DNA of 64,000 bases, taken from Diospyros lotus. Taxonomy: Eukaryota; Streptophyta; Magnoliopsida; Ericales; Ebenaceae. Where the stretch lies: the NCBI RefSeq assembly GCF_014633365.1, contig NC_068347.1:32034116-32098115 (forward strand), written 5' to 3'. The position numbers and the translations under genes are program-made. Shown in pieces: positions 11,386 through 22,606 of the stretch. Position 1 is the stretch's first letter. Every line of letters begins with the position of its first letter. The notes under the pieces were generated by a model that saw only the letters and a program-made list of their open reading frames with translations, searched no databases and was not told the origin of the DNA.

Positions 11386-12397
11386 GAAGGGTGAGCACAA
11401 TTTTGGTTAAATCGAAGTAATCGAACTAAATCAATCGAACTTGTTGGTTCTGTTCAGTTATTTGTTTTTTAAATTTTAATTTGATTAATTTTTTTAAAAA
11501 ATTCGATTTTTGGTGTTCGGGTCAGTTATTTACTTAAAATAAACGAAATACCCGACCTGAACCAAACCCATAACCATTCCTCCACCTGAACCACCCCCCA
11601 ACACACATGCGGCACCCCACGCCAGTTCTGGCTAAGACAACACCCCACACAGATTGGTAGAGCACGGCACTCCACGCAACCCACCCTCTTTCTAACAAAG
11701 TGCGGCACCCCATGCCACGTGGGTTCTGGTCTTCATCCCTAGAGCCTTCTCATGTTCTCCACTGGGGTGCACAGTGCACTCATTCTCTTGTTCTCCCTGC
11801 GAATCTGCAATGTCCCTAAGACTCTCATGTATTGTTTTCTCTTGAATCTTCGTCCCTTCTGATGGTGTCACTGTGCCGATCCATTCTAACAGTATCGTCG
11901 TCCCTTCTGACGGTGTTCTTCATCCCTCGCCTTATTGGGAGTCCCTTCTCTCTCCCTCCACCATCCCTCGTCGATGGCGAAGACAAAGACGAAGGCTGGA
12001 GATGAAGACGAAGACGAAGACGACGCCGATGACCCTTTCAGTAAGTTTTCCGGCTATTTCTATTTTTTATTGAAACCTATATCTACTAATATTCAACCAT
12101 TAGATGCTTTTGATTTTCGGGTATGTGGATTACCGTGGTTTGGGGAATCCGATGATCGGTTTCGATCATCGGAATCACTGGCCGCGCAGCAACAGCAAGG
12201 CCGAACTAATGTTCGGTCTCTTGCTTATTTTGTGTTCCAGTTCCGTTTTCGATTCAGTTCGGTTATCACGCTTCAAATTTTGGTTAATTCAGTTTGTTAG
12301 GGTTAGTCAGTCGGTTCGCTTACTACATATAGTTTGGTTCGGTTTGGTTCATGATTTTTGATCGATTCGGTTCGGTTATAACCGATTGCACACCTCT
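11386..12397. mobile_element. hAT-like non-autonomous insertion
   Basis: About 1,012 bp between identical 9-bp flanks AACAATAAT (11377-11385 and 12398-12406). This fits an 8-bp hAT duplication plus one chance base. The left end GAAGGGTGAGCACAATTTTGGTT and the right end (reverse complement AGAGGTGTGCAATCGGTTAT) form imperfect inverted repeats of the AGGGGTG(T)GCA type. The interior has CGGTTCGGTTTGG-type sequence near both ends and a GC-richer centre (11560-12200) with short open frames but no recognisable protein. Confidence 0.6.
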
Positions 12398-12402
12398 AAC
12401 AA

Positions 12403-13290
12403 TAATTACATCCTCCCATAGAGATACAGACCACCGTTGAGAGCTTTGTGCACTAAATTTAAAATTATTATGATGTTTTAAATTTTTCAATATTAAATTT
12501 GTGTTTCACTCTAATATGTTTATCAAAATAGTGTAAACGATATTTTTAAAGAATATTTTATAAATAATTATTTAATTAATATTAACTAATTTAGCATAAT
12601 ATTATTAAAAATAATTAGTCATATTTTATAAAAAAATTAATAATTACTCTTATAATTTTTTTACAAAATATATTATGAAAGAAGTGAAGATGATCTTCTA
12701 AATTTTTATGAGAGTAAAAGTTTATTTAGCCAGTATTTTGACTCGCGAGCAACAATTTCAAAGAGTGAGCGGATTATTGAATTTAGTTGGCCATTATTTT
12801 AGTGATTACGGAAGAAATTGAGATAATCTTCTAAATTTTTAAATTATAGTTTAGAATTAAGTATATAAAATATTTTATTCTTAAGCCATATTGTTATTTT
12901 TTATTTTAATCATGTATTTTTAATTTAAGTTAATAAAAATATTATTATTTTTTATTATATTATTATGTTTTTATATTAAAAATATTACTTTTCTATCAAG
13001 TAATTATTGAAATAAAAATTTATCATATACATAAACAAAGTTAGTTTATTTTATATTAATATGATATTTATAATATATATTAAATATTTTAAAATATATT
13101 AAATATTATACTTATTTTATATATCTTAATAAAATATTTTCATCAATATATATTTTTTATAGTAATTTAATTTATATTTTTAATTATTAATAAAATATAT
13201 AAATATAATAAAAACAATAAAGGATATAATAGAAATAATTTATTTTAAAGTTGTAGTAATAAAAATAAAATTAGAAATAAAATTAAAAAA
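12403..13290 (+). repeat. dispersed segmental repeat, copy 2
   Basis: Matches 8240-9010 from TACATCCTCCCATAGAGATAC onward, with many small differences and a few extra bases (for example 12730-12830, where a TTTAGCCAGTATTTTGACT-like stretch is partly repeated). Confidence 0.65.
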
Positions 13291-14917
13291 TATATTTGAT
13301 GTTGTTAAATAATATACCAATGGAAGAATTCATAACCAACACAAAATAAATGCACATAATCATTTTTAACTTTTTTTTAAAAATCATTTTTAATTATTTT
13401 TTATATGAGTGATTGAAAATATTTTTTTTGAAAAAATAAATAAAAACAAAATTTTCTTTTGAAACATAGTTAACCTTTTTTTTTTTCTTTTGAAAGATGG
13501 CTCGTTTTGCAATTTCCACTCAAAATCTATTCAGTCAACATGAAGTAATTTCCACGATAAAATTGCAACACGAATGTGTTGACAACTTTCCCCTTAGTGC
13601 GATTATGTGCACTTACTTTAAAGTAGGCATCACTCACATCCAATTGGGGGCATCCACTTTTAATATTCTTAAAATATTCTGAAAAAAAATTCATATTTAT
13701 TTTTCATTTAAATTGTTGACGATCAATCACTCACCATTACTCCTCAAACATGTGCACCTACTTTCTCACCCACCATCGTCATAGCTACTTTACTCTATTA
13801 TTTAAATAGTAGCAACTATAGTAGATTAATATAAAATAATAAAAAATTGTTAATATTTTTAAAAATTAAAATAATTTATTAATCTTATCAAATAGCATGT
13901 GTCTATATAATTTATATTTAAAAAATAATAATTTATAACATCGATCATTAGTTAAATCACATAATTTATATATACTACGGATAAATTAAATTACATAATT
14001 TACATACACAACGGATGAATTAAAAAAATAAGATTAATTAAAAAATAAAAAATACCTTTCGGGGTGCCTTGAAGCCTCGAACCCCGGGATTCGGAGCATC
14101 CCCCAACCATCAAATCCCAAAATTCGAGAGGTTGAAGGAACCCCGAATCCATGAATTTAGAGAAAATCAATTCTCCTGATCCCTGGGGTGATCCCTGGGG
14201 TTCAGGAGATCTCAGGATCAGAAGAATATATACATATTTTATATATAGTTATAATATGTATATAAATAATCAAATTTTTGTTTTTTCATAAAATATAGTT
14301 ATAATATATATAATTTTAATTTTTGATATTAATAACTCAACCTAATCTGATCCAAATTTTATTGTGCAAAATTAGGTAAGTTAGGGGAACCCTTATCCCT
14401 GAAGGGCAAGATTCGGGAAATCCCATACCTCCCGAATCTCGTTGTTCGGGGGGTTAGGGGTTCCTGAATCGCGGGATTCGGGGAATTCCTAAATGGAGCG
14501 GCATTTTCTATGTTCCAAAGAACTTTTACGAATAAGGTGGGCGAGGCAAGTGAAGTGAGCGACGACGAGAGGTCGGCGATGGTCTATGAAAGTGGTTTGA
14601 AGAAAAATAATAACATGATTTGATGCGCGAAGAAGGAGAACAAAAAAAAAAAATCAAGATTTGATGCGAATAAGAACAACTTGGATATGTGCGAGGTGTG
14701 TTTTAAGAAGAATGATTGTTTGAAAGGTATATTTAGTATATAAATAGTTGGATAATGTAAAAAATATGATTATAAATAATAAAATTTAATATTTTACGGT
14801 GATTGTGAAAAGCAAAATTTATAATTACAAATAGAATTTTCCTATTTTCCATCCGATCGGGGGACTCATTGGCTGTGGATGATGCGCACCTTCGTTAAAG
14901 TAGGTGCACAAAATCGC
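13291..14917. other. AT-rich intergenic with GGGATTCGG-type repeats
   Basis: No gene seen. At 14060-14220 and 14380-14490 there are several copies of CCCGGGATTCGG / CCCCGAATCC motifs in both orientations, as at 5025-5100. The end GCACAAAATCGCACTCC at about 14905-14922 is one terminus of the GAGTGC MITE family. Confidence 0.45.
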
Positions 14918-14925
14918 ACTCCTTT

Positions 14926-15553
14926 CTAGGGGTGTACACGGTGCGGTTTGGGAAGGATTTAAACATGCGGTTTGGCATTAAACCAGACCACGCGGTCTGG
15001 TTTGGTGTGCACAAATCGCACCAGACCGCACCGCATTTGCGGTCCGGTCTGGTGCGGTTTCCGCGGTTTGATGCTTTTTTATTGTTTCATTTGGTATTTC
15101 CTTCACTAACTTATAAATTTTTAATTAAAACATAAAAATCAATGCATAAAATCATAATTTTTAAATTTTTATAGTATCTTGGAGTTTAAAACTAAAATAA
15201 GTTACTATCTAATAAAAAATACAAATTTAAAAGTTTTAAATCTACAACATAACCACATGCTCATAATATAAAAATAACACAAAAATCCACAATATAATTC
15301 ATGGTCAAGAAAGTATATATTTTTAATTTACTTTTTTAATTTTTAAATTATTAGATATTTTTAATTTTTTTATTAATATACTACTTGGCCGGTTTGGTTT
15401 TAACCAAACCAAAAAAATCACAAACTGCAAACCGCACGGTTTGAGAATTTCTCAAACCGTGCCAAACCGCACCCCCAAAAAATCGCACGGTTTGGTGCGG
15501 TGTGATTTGGTGCGGGCGATTTTCGCGATTTGACGGTTTTTTTGCACCACCCT
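14926..15553. mobile_element. hAT-like non-autonomous element, 8-bp target duplication
   Basis: About 628 bp between ACTCCTTT at 14918-14925 and ACTCCTTT at 15554-15561. Ends are CTAGGGGTGTACACGG and (reverse complement) AGGGTGGTGCAAAAAAAC. The inner subterminal regions are rich in GCGGTTTGG in both orientations, the usual layout of subterminal repeats in such elements. No coding capacity. Confidence 0.75.
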
Positions 15554-15569
15554 ACTCCTTTTCCCTCAG

Positions 15570-15748
15570 CGGAGATCTGTTGGTTGATTTTGCTGTTGAA
15601 AATCAGTCAGATCACTTATTATAAAATAATAATTTCTTTTAAATGATGTGACTGATTTCGGAGATCTACCGTTTGAATTTGCTATTGAAAATCAGTCGGA
15701 TCACTTATTATAAAATAATAATATTTTTTAAATGATGTAATTGATTTT
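15570..15748 (+). repeat. tandem duplication, period about 89 bp
   Basis: GGAGATCTGTTGGTTG...GTGACTGATTTC is followed by GGAGATCTACCGTTTG...GTAATTGATTTTC. The two copies share TGAAAATCAGTC and ATCACTTATTATAAAATAAT, with about 10 differences. Confidence 0.8.
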
Positions 15749-15769
15749 CATTGACTGATTTTAATTGAA

Positions 15770-15868
15770 GGGACAGAAAAGAAAAAAAGGGAGAGCAAAT
15801 TGGGACAACAAGCGCCGCGACAACTTTAATCGCCATCCCCCCATGTTGATTTTCATTGACTGATTTTG
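15770..15868 (+). repeat. direct repeat of 16840-16940, flanking about 970 bp
   Basis: Blocks GGACAGAAAAGAAAAAAAG and CTTTAATCGCCATCCCCCC plus CCATGTTGATTTTCATTGAC occur here and again near 16845-16925 in changed order. The AT-rich interval 15880-16835 between them contains GTTTATAAGTTATTAGGGCAG near its left end and TTAAACACCACCCATC near its right end. It may be an inserted MITE-like element, but I could not fix its ends. Confidence 0.45.
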
Positions 15869-16982
15869 GTTTTGTTCGGCAATACGAGTTGACCGTTTAT
15901 AAGTTATTAGGGCAGCATTTAAGTTGTAAAATTTATTTACTTACCTGTTTGAATTTATCAAAGAGCTTCAAAACTTCACAACTTAAATACTTTTGTATTA
16001 ACGTTTAAAGAAAATTTTGGGACAATAGTTTTTGGAAAAAAACTTGTGAGAACTTTTAGAGTTGACAAAGGGAATAACTATTTTGCCCTCTTTCAATTTT
16101 AATATCCTCTTCTCCTTTAACGAAGTTCTCTTCTTCCACAGCATCTATGTCTCCTCCATTGTTGGATCTCCTCCCACAACGGTCACCATTGTTGCCCATA
16201 GCTACCATCGTTGCCCAATGTTGCCTGTCGTTGCCATTTTCGAGCATCGCTGCCCAGCGTTGTCCATCGCTGCCTCTAGCGCTACAAACTGCCATCGCTG
16301 CCTCCTAGTTACCACCGCTCGGGGTCTCTCTTCTGCCGTGTCTGTTGCTGGCTCCTTTTACTTCCAAATTACCTTCTTCCAAGTTCAATAATTTTATGTA
16401 TTGACAAAATTAAAAAAATAAATAATTTTATATAATATTTCAACATATATATTAAATATTTTTATGAATTAAATTTAAATTTATACATAAAATAAAAAAT
16501 TTATATATTTTAAAAATTATTTTATAATTTATTAACATGTAATTGTAAGTATTTCAGTAATTAGACATCAATTACAATTTTTTAAAAAAAAAATTATATT
16601 TTTTGAATTTTATTTACATTATTTAATATTATGTCCATTTTAATCTTTTTGTCAAATTTAACAGTTTATCAATTTTTATAAACCAAACACATAATTTTAT
16701 ATTAATAACTTAAAAATATATTTATCCAAACATATTATTAATTTAAATAATATTTAATTTTAATATTATTATATAACTTAAACACTACTCAAAATAGACG
16801 TTGTTAGAAACAAGCGTAGCCAACTTAAACACCACCCATCTTATCAGCTTTAATCGCCATCCCCCCGCCTCCCCATGTTGATTTTCATTGACTGATATTG
16901 ATTGAATGGACAGAAAAGAAAAAAAAGGAGAGCAACCCCCCCCCCCCCACCCCGGTAGACCAAGAAAGCCCTCCCCCCTGAT

Positions 16983-17497
16983 GTCTCTCGAGAACGAAGA
17001 AATAAGAACGAGGGAGGGAGGAGAGGGAGGAAGTTCCTCAGATTCTGGCAACCTTGTAAGTTCCTCAGAAGTTAAATTTATTGCTGCAGCCGGGAGGCGA
17101 GCAGAAGGAGAGCCAGAGATGGCTGGCGACGAAGCTGAGACAGATGAAGGAGGCGTCGGAGATGGTCACCGGGCCCAAGTGGAAGAACTTCATCAGGAGG
17201 ATTAGCGAGTATATATTTCCACAAGAAATACAGGAACCAGTTTTCAGTACGATCCTCAAAGCCATGCTCTCAACTTCGTTCGATGACGGAGCTGGGGAAG
17301 ACGACGATGGCTACATCTTAGGCTATTCTTCAAAGTTTTTCGCTTCTCTATCCGGTGAACAACGGAGAGCAGCGCTGGGTTGTGATGATTGTTGTTTCTC
17401 CGAGGATTGCCGCTACATGTTTGGTGTTTCCGACTACACATGGTGCGTGCTAATGATGGGGTGGTTTATTCCTTCTCTTGTTTATGACATCATTTAA
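16983..17497 (+). CDS. open reading frame of unknown identity (possible 5' exon or gene remnant)
   Basis: One frame stays open from 17081 to 17497. Its best-supported part is from KLRQMKEASEMVTG through KWKNFIRRISEYI to DDGAGEDDDGYILGYSSK. The purine-rich leader and GGCAACCTTGTAAGTT upstream match leader copies at 9.1, 18.7, 18.9, 20.9 and 21.1 kb, and ATGGCTGGCGACGAA at 17119 opens a different short frame. Around 17240-17285 the alternative frame reads FQYDPQSHALNF, which looks more protein-like than the frame actually open (FSTILKAMLSTS), so two compensating indels may be present. ACACATG followed by GTGCGTGC near 17440-17450 could be a splice donor. I do not recognise the family. It could be a pseudogene. 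Confidence 0.35.
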
Positions 17498-17499
17498 TG

Positions 17500-18640
17500 A
17501 AGTTTTTGTTGATTCACGGGTTTTTTGTACTCGATTCACAAGCTTTTGTTGGCAGGTTGATGATTCACAGGTTTTGTTGCCAGGTTAATGATTCGATTTA
17601 TGTCTAGTATTTTTATAAAATTTATGTCTCTGATTCACAAATTATATGGTATGTTGATTCTCACGTTCTGTACTTAGGATGTTCTTTCTTGCGAGATCTC
17701 GTTATTGGATCTTACGATTTTTAACAAAAAAAATAAAAATAAAATAAATTTGAGTCTGATCTATCGTGACTGCGTAAGAGTGTTTGAACACGAGAATTCA
17801 TGCCACCCATCACTCCTGCTGATCACTGGACAACCGAGGGACTTTCACACGTTGTGTACTCGATTTTATGTTTACTCCATCTAGGTTCGGCTCTAATTTC
17901 TGCAGTTCATCATCTCCAGGTCTTAGCGTATCTTTCTTTTTTTGGGGAAATATTTTTAGGTTTTTTTATAAAATTTTTGAATCTTTTTTGTGAAATTTAG
18001 ATATAAAATTTTTAGGGGTTTTTTTTACGAAATTTTTAATTCTTTTTATAAAATTTAGGTATTTTTGAATATTTTTAATTTTTAAATGAAATTTTTAGGT
18101 ATTTTTATGAAATTTAAGTTTTTTTTAATATTTTTAGATATTTTATGAAGTTTTTAGATAGTTTTATAAAATTTATGTTTTTAATGAAATTAGGCTTATT
18201 TTTGTTTCAATTTTTTTTTATCAATTAAAAATTAAAAGTCATATTTATGCATTAAACATAATTTGATATTGATATGATTTTTTAATATAAAATAATATTT
18301 TACGTAAAGATTTAAAATAATATTTTTTAATAATTTAAATATTAAATATTTTATTTTTTAGTTATTAATATGACATAAATTTAAAATTTAATTAATTAAT
18401 TAATTAATTGATATGGCAGACATTCAGAATTGAGTTTATGGATGAAATAGTTTAATTAATTAATTAAAAAGATGGGCTCGCCGAACCAAACCTTCTCTCA
18501 TTTGCCGTGACCCAATCTGAATAATTTCATTTGCCCAGCGTTATTCACCGAACCTCTGCTCAACTAATTTCTCAAGTAAATTCCGCTACATGGTGGGGGA
18601 ATAACTTTAATATATGGTTGCCAGCTTCTGCTCACGGCTC
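17500..18640. other. AT-rich intergenic
   Basis: T-rich sequence with repeated TTTTTATGAAATTT-type words at 17930-18200 and a TTAA microsatellite at about 18390-18410. No gene seen. Confidence 0.5.
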
Positions 18641-18649
18641 CTTTTATTA

Positions 18650-19045
18650 TGAACCACTCCTTTGACGCATTTTCATGCTCACTGGTCAATAATTGCGTCC
18701 GAGAATCCCACTTTCTCTGGAGAGGAGAAGCAAAGTTCTTCAGATTCTGGCACCCTTGTAAGTTAAGTTGTATTTGATTTTAAAATTTATTTTTGCCTTC
18801 GTATATTTATTAGGTAAATTTATCCCATAGACATGCAAACTGCCATTGAGTCCCAGAACTCGACACTCTCGAGTCAAGGAAAGAAGAACAAGGGAGGGAG
18901 GGAGGGAGAGGGAGGGGAGAAGAAGCAAGAAGGTCCTCAGATTCTGGCAACCTTGTAAGTTGTATTTGATTTTAAAATTTAGTTTGGCCTTCATATATTG
19001 ATTAGGTAGATTTATTGAGTTTGTTGAATGTTGAAGTACAAATTT
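18650..19045 (+). repeat. leader-unit repeats (5' exon plus splice-donor region), two copies
   Basis: Each unit carries GAGAAGCAA(G)AAG.TCTTCAGATTCTGGCA(A)CCTTGTAAGTT followed by GTATTTGATTTTAAAATTTA and a short AT stretch. The first copy is at about 18650-18815. The second, with CAGAACTCGACACTCTC and a GGGAGGGAG run, is at about 18838-19045. CTTG followed by GTAAGTT is a strong plant splice donor, so these look like repeated first exons without the body of a gene. Confidence 0.65.
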
Positions 19046-19514
19046 ATATTCTTGTGTGATCATCTCTTTATTTTGATATGTTAAAAAAAAAATAATAATA
19101 AAATGAGATAAATTAATTTAATCTTTTTTTTTACATGTCAAAATATAGTGATTAAATAAATTTAAAAATACAGATATAATGCTTTAATTGAAATAATCTA
19201 AGTTTCACTTGTCACGCGAAAAAAAAATGTCAAATTACAGGAATTAAAAGATTTATACAAAAACTTTTCAAGTTTCAAAAGAATGAGCTGAATTGAAAGT
19301 TTGATTTATGTGTTCATCTGTCTGCAAATTCTTCAATATCAAGATAGAGAGAGTAGAGATTTCATTATCTATCATTTATCATTTCTATCTATATTGATTA
19401 ATTTATGTGCTTATCTCTCCAAGAGAGTAGATTATAGAGGAATGGCAAAGAATTACCTGTTGATGTGCAAATCCAAACCGAAAAATAGTAATCAAAACCT
19501 AAAAATATATTATT

Positions 19515-19868
19515 ACGGTGTCCATGAGACACTGCAGAAGTGTGGTCAGTACAGTTGTGTTCGATTGATCGGAAAATATATGAGACTTGTTATATATAAA
19601 ACACAACTTGATCTTCTTCTTGTTGAGAGAGAGAGAGAGGGGGGGGGGGGGGGGGGACAACTTGATCTTCTTCTTGTTGAGAGAGAGAGAGAGGGGGGGG
19701 GGGGGGGGACAACTTGATCTTCTTCTTGTTGAGAGAGAGAGAGAGGAGGGGGGGGGGGGGGGGGTGAGTACCAGCAACAAAGGAGCAAGCCTTCCATCGG
19801 CCTGTCTTAGACCTACAAACGGGGTTGCCTTTGAGATCCACCGTTCCATCCTGTGTGTTGCCATGACT
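19515..19868 (-). pseudogene. NPF/PTR transporter fragment: exon 1 plus part of intron 1
   Basis: Minus strand. Exon-like 19868-19772 encodes DGTVDLKGNPVCRSKTGRW then KACSFVA, clearly homologous to exon 1 of the intact NPF gene at 27259-27355, with the same donor (GTACTC). No in-frame ATG lies between the upstream stop and the homologous block. The intron part (GTCCATGAGACACTGCAGAAG, CGATTGATCGG) matches 27020-27085. Between them lies a triplicated purine repeat. No exon 2 follows, so this is a truncated copy. Confidence 0.85.
19604..19766. repeat. three tandem units of about 53 bp with (GA)n(G)n tails
   Basis: The unit ACAACTTGATCTTCTTCTTG plus TTGAGAGAGAGAGAGA plus a run of 15-18 G occurs three times. 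The single-copy ancestor is seen in intron 1 of the intact NPF gene near 27205-27258, where only a (GA)n tract is present. Confidence 0.95.
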
Positions 19869-19975
19869 AGCAGCTTCTTCAGCCTCCGTAATAATAGTAT
19901 TAATCTTGTTTTAGAAAACTCTTAGGTCTGCAATTGCCCTCTAGAGGTTCTCTCTCTCTCCATGAACGCCCTAAA

Positions 19976-20003
19976 AAAGGAGCAAGCCATCCATCGGCCT
20001 GTC
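19976..20003 (-). pseudogene. second, very short NPF exon-1 fragment
   Basis: AAAGGAGCAAGCCATCCATC and CGGCCTGTC repeat the end of exon 1 found at 19780-19808, about 190 bp away. Only about 28 bp are recognisable. Confidence 0.6.
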
Positions 20004-20009
20004 GGAGCG

Positions 20010-20780
20010 AGTGATTGATTGAACTTTGAATATTCTTAGATATTAACTGCCAGATTAAGATAATTCTAAATAATATGTGCCCCGTCTCCGAGTACGTGGT
20101 CTGTGCGGCCAACTAACTGACAGGGAGGATCTAAACGCCCAAATTCAGTCCCACTCCCTCAAGTCTTCAACTTGCTTTTTTTGTTAATTATTTTGTCTTT
20201 TTATTTCATTATTTCACTTTTAAATTTTCAATTGTAAATTGAAATGTGAGATGTTAATATGGTAGAAAAAAAATATAGCTGAAGATATATAAAATAAATA
20301 CTTTTTTTAAAAATTCTTTATATAAGTTAATTAAATAATTAATGGAGCACTTCATATTATTATTTAGACATATCAAACAATTATAAAATGTTAAGAATAA
20401 ATAAATTCTGTGAATACCTGTTTGGAAGTATTTTGTCTCGAAAAAAATTTATTTCTTCATCTCTAGAAGAGATAAGTTTTTTTTGTTAATTACAAAATAA
20501 ATTTTAAAAGAAGAATATTAAATTTTTTGTCGTTATTAATATATATTATTATTTGATGATGTGTATTAATTTAATGAAATGACATAATTTAATTGGAGAG
20601 ATAGTCAAGGAGACAGTAGGAAGTGAGAGCAAATCTGGATTCATTGTTAAGTTGTGTTTATATACAAAAAAAAAAAAAAAAAAAGGTGGTGGTGTAAAAT
20701 TGGATGAGTTGTTAAAATTTAATTAGCTGAGACAGCATGGAGACAGTTTCTTGGGACAGCAGATCTGGACGAATCCTTTG
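20010..20780. other. AT-rich intergenic
   Basis: Holds a poly-A run of about 20 at 20667-20686. No gene seen. Confidence 0.5.
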
Positions 20781-20789
20781 ACGCTTTAT

Positions 20790-21185
20790 TTATCATGCTC
20801 CCTAGTCAATAATTGCATCCTCCCATAGACATACGAACTGCCATCAAGTCCCAGAATTGGACGCTCTCTGGAGAGGAGAAGCAAGAAGTTCTTCAGATTC
20901 TGGCAACCTTGTAAGTTAAGTTGTATTTGATTTTAAAATTTATTTTTTGCCTTCATATATTTATTAGGTAGATTTATGGAGTTTGAGTCACAGAACTCGA
21001 CACTATCTCTTGAGTCAAGGAAAGAAGAACAAGGGAAGGAGAGAGAGATAGAGAGGGGAGAAGCAAGAAGTTCCTCAGATTCTCTGGCAACCTTGTAAGT
21101 TAGTTGTATTTGATTTTAAATTTTATTTTTTGCCTTCGTATATTTATTAGGTAGATTTATGGAGTTCGTTGAATCTTGAAGTACA
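20790..21185 (+). repeat. leader-unit repeats, two further copies
   Basis: The first (20790-20985) has CAATAATTGCATCCTCCCAT, CCCAGAATTGGACGCTCTC, GGCAACCTTGTAAGTT and the GTATTTGATTTTAAAATTTA stretch. The second (20988-21185) has CACAGAACTCGACACTATC, a purine-rich run, CTGGCAACCTTGTAAGTTAG and TTATTAGGTAGATTTATGG. They match 18650-19045 and, more distantly, 9085-9200 and 16983-17070. Confidence 0.65.
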
Positions 21186-21262
21186 GCGAAATTCATATGA
21201 CCGATATAAACTTTTCGTTATTTTGAACTTGTTAAAAAAACAATCATTTGATCTTGTTTCTA

Positions 21263-21345
21263 TCTTGCTCTCCATTAGCAGCGGGAAAGGAGTCTCTAGC
21301 TTGCTCTCCATTAGCAGCGGGAAAGGAGTCTCTATCTGCCTAGCT
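21263..21345 (+). repeat. 36-bp tandem duplication
   Basis: CTTGCTCTCCATTAGCAGCG then GGAAAGGAGTCTCTA occurs twice in a row without differences apart from the last bases. Confidence 0.9.
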
Positions 21346-21605
21346 TTGGTGGATTTCCTCCAACGCAATCCATAGAAGTTAGAAAGGTTTTGATGACTCA
21401 AGGCGAGCAGAGTTAGGGAAAGGAGAGTGAGGGGAAGAGGGTGCAGCCCTCGGCCCGATCATCCATTTCACCAAACTCTATACACAACATGTCATTATTT
21501 GTAATTTTCCCATCTAATAGTTTGGAGCCACAAAAGGCACTGGACCGATCAAATCTTCAAATCTTAGTCAATTGAAGTCAATTCCATCCATTAGACTAGC
21601 CTCGG

Positions 21606-21690
21606 GAACTAATTCCAATTGAAAGGTGATATAAAATCGATCTATTTCCAAATTCCAATTGAAAGGTGATATAAAATCGATCTATTTCCA
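21606..21690 (+). repeat. tandem duplication of about 40 bp
   Basis: ATTCCAATTGAAAGGTGATA followed by TAAAATCGATCTATTTCCAA is present twice in tandem, apparently identical. Confidence 0.9.
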
Positions 21691-21727
21691 ATATCATATC
21701 TATAGTTATTGCATTCATCTTAGTAGC

Positions 21728-21825
21728 CCCAGCTCTAACTCAATATCAAGATCATGATCGCAACATAATTGTTGTCCCAGCTCCAACTCAACATTAAGAT
21801 CATGATCGCAACATAATTGTTGTCC
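21728..21825 (+). repeat. tandem duplication of about 50 bp
   Basis: CAGCTC(T/C)AACTCAA followed by ATCATGATCGCAACATAATT and GTTGTCC occurs twice with a few substitutions. Confidence 0.85.
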
Positions 21826-22606
21826 AATGTGGGCAACAAATCAATTCCCTTTCTATCAATTTCATTTCTTTTCATTCTCCTTTTAGGTTAATGTTTTAAA
21901 TACTTTAAAATAACTCATTTGCATCTTAGTTTTAAACACTTTAAAATATCTCATTAAGCTCTTTAAGTCACCCAATGTCCTTAGATTAGTTTCATAAATA
22001 AGTCTATAGTTTAATTAAGTAACAATCCACCGAGAGCCAAGCCATTAGTTTGGGTACCCTAGTTCAATTAGGATTTTAGGTGAATTATAACAAATTTAAT
22101 TAATAGACTAATTTATTATAAGTTTTAAAATATTAATTATTAATATTTAAGAACTCTTAATTCCTTATTAGAATTCTCCAATCCTAGTTATCTGTCATTA
22201 CCTTGTATTTGTAAACCCTTATTGCATGTGATCCATTAGGCTTCTACATATGTTGGCCATAACTTTACCGAATAAAGCCATAGACCATAAACAGAGTCTA
22301 GAAATCCATCATGGCCCCTAATTGGTAGAGGGATCAAATTATGATCACTGTCTTTCAGTAATGATTTTCTCATGCAATTTAAACCCTTCATCGGTTTAAA
22401 ATGTCTCAATTAAGTAGGGACATGGATTGTGTGTCAATTTCCATTCAATATTTCTTTGGTTCCCAGAAAGTATAGTTTCCATAGTATCACTATCCTGCTA
22501 TGGCCATAGATTTATAAGTTATATTTCCCCAAATGAAACATATCTCTAAAATTAAGGGTTGATGAATATTGTATTGGCTCACACATAGCCTTTGCATGCT
22601 TCATCA

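Noticed and set aside
19499..19864. Proline/serine-rich minus-strand frames
   Set aside because: Produced by the (GA)n(G)n tandem units in NPF intron 1. Only the exon-1 portion is meaningful.
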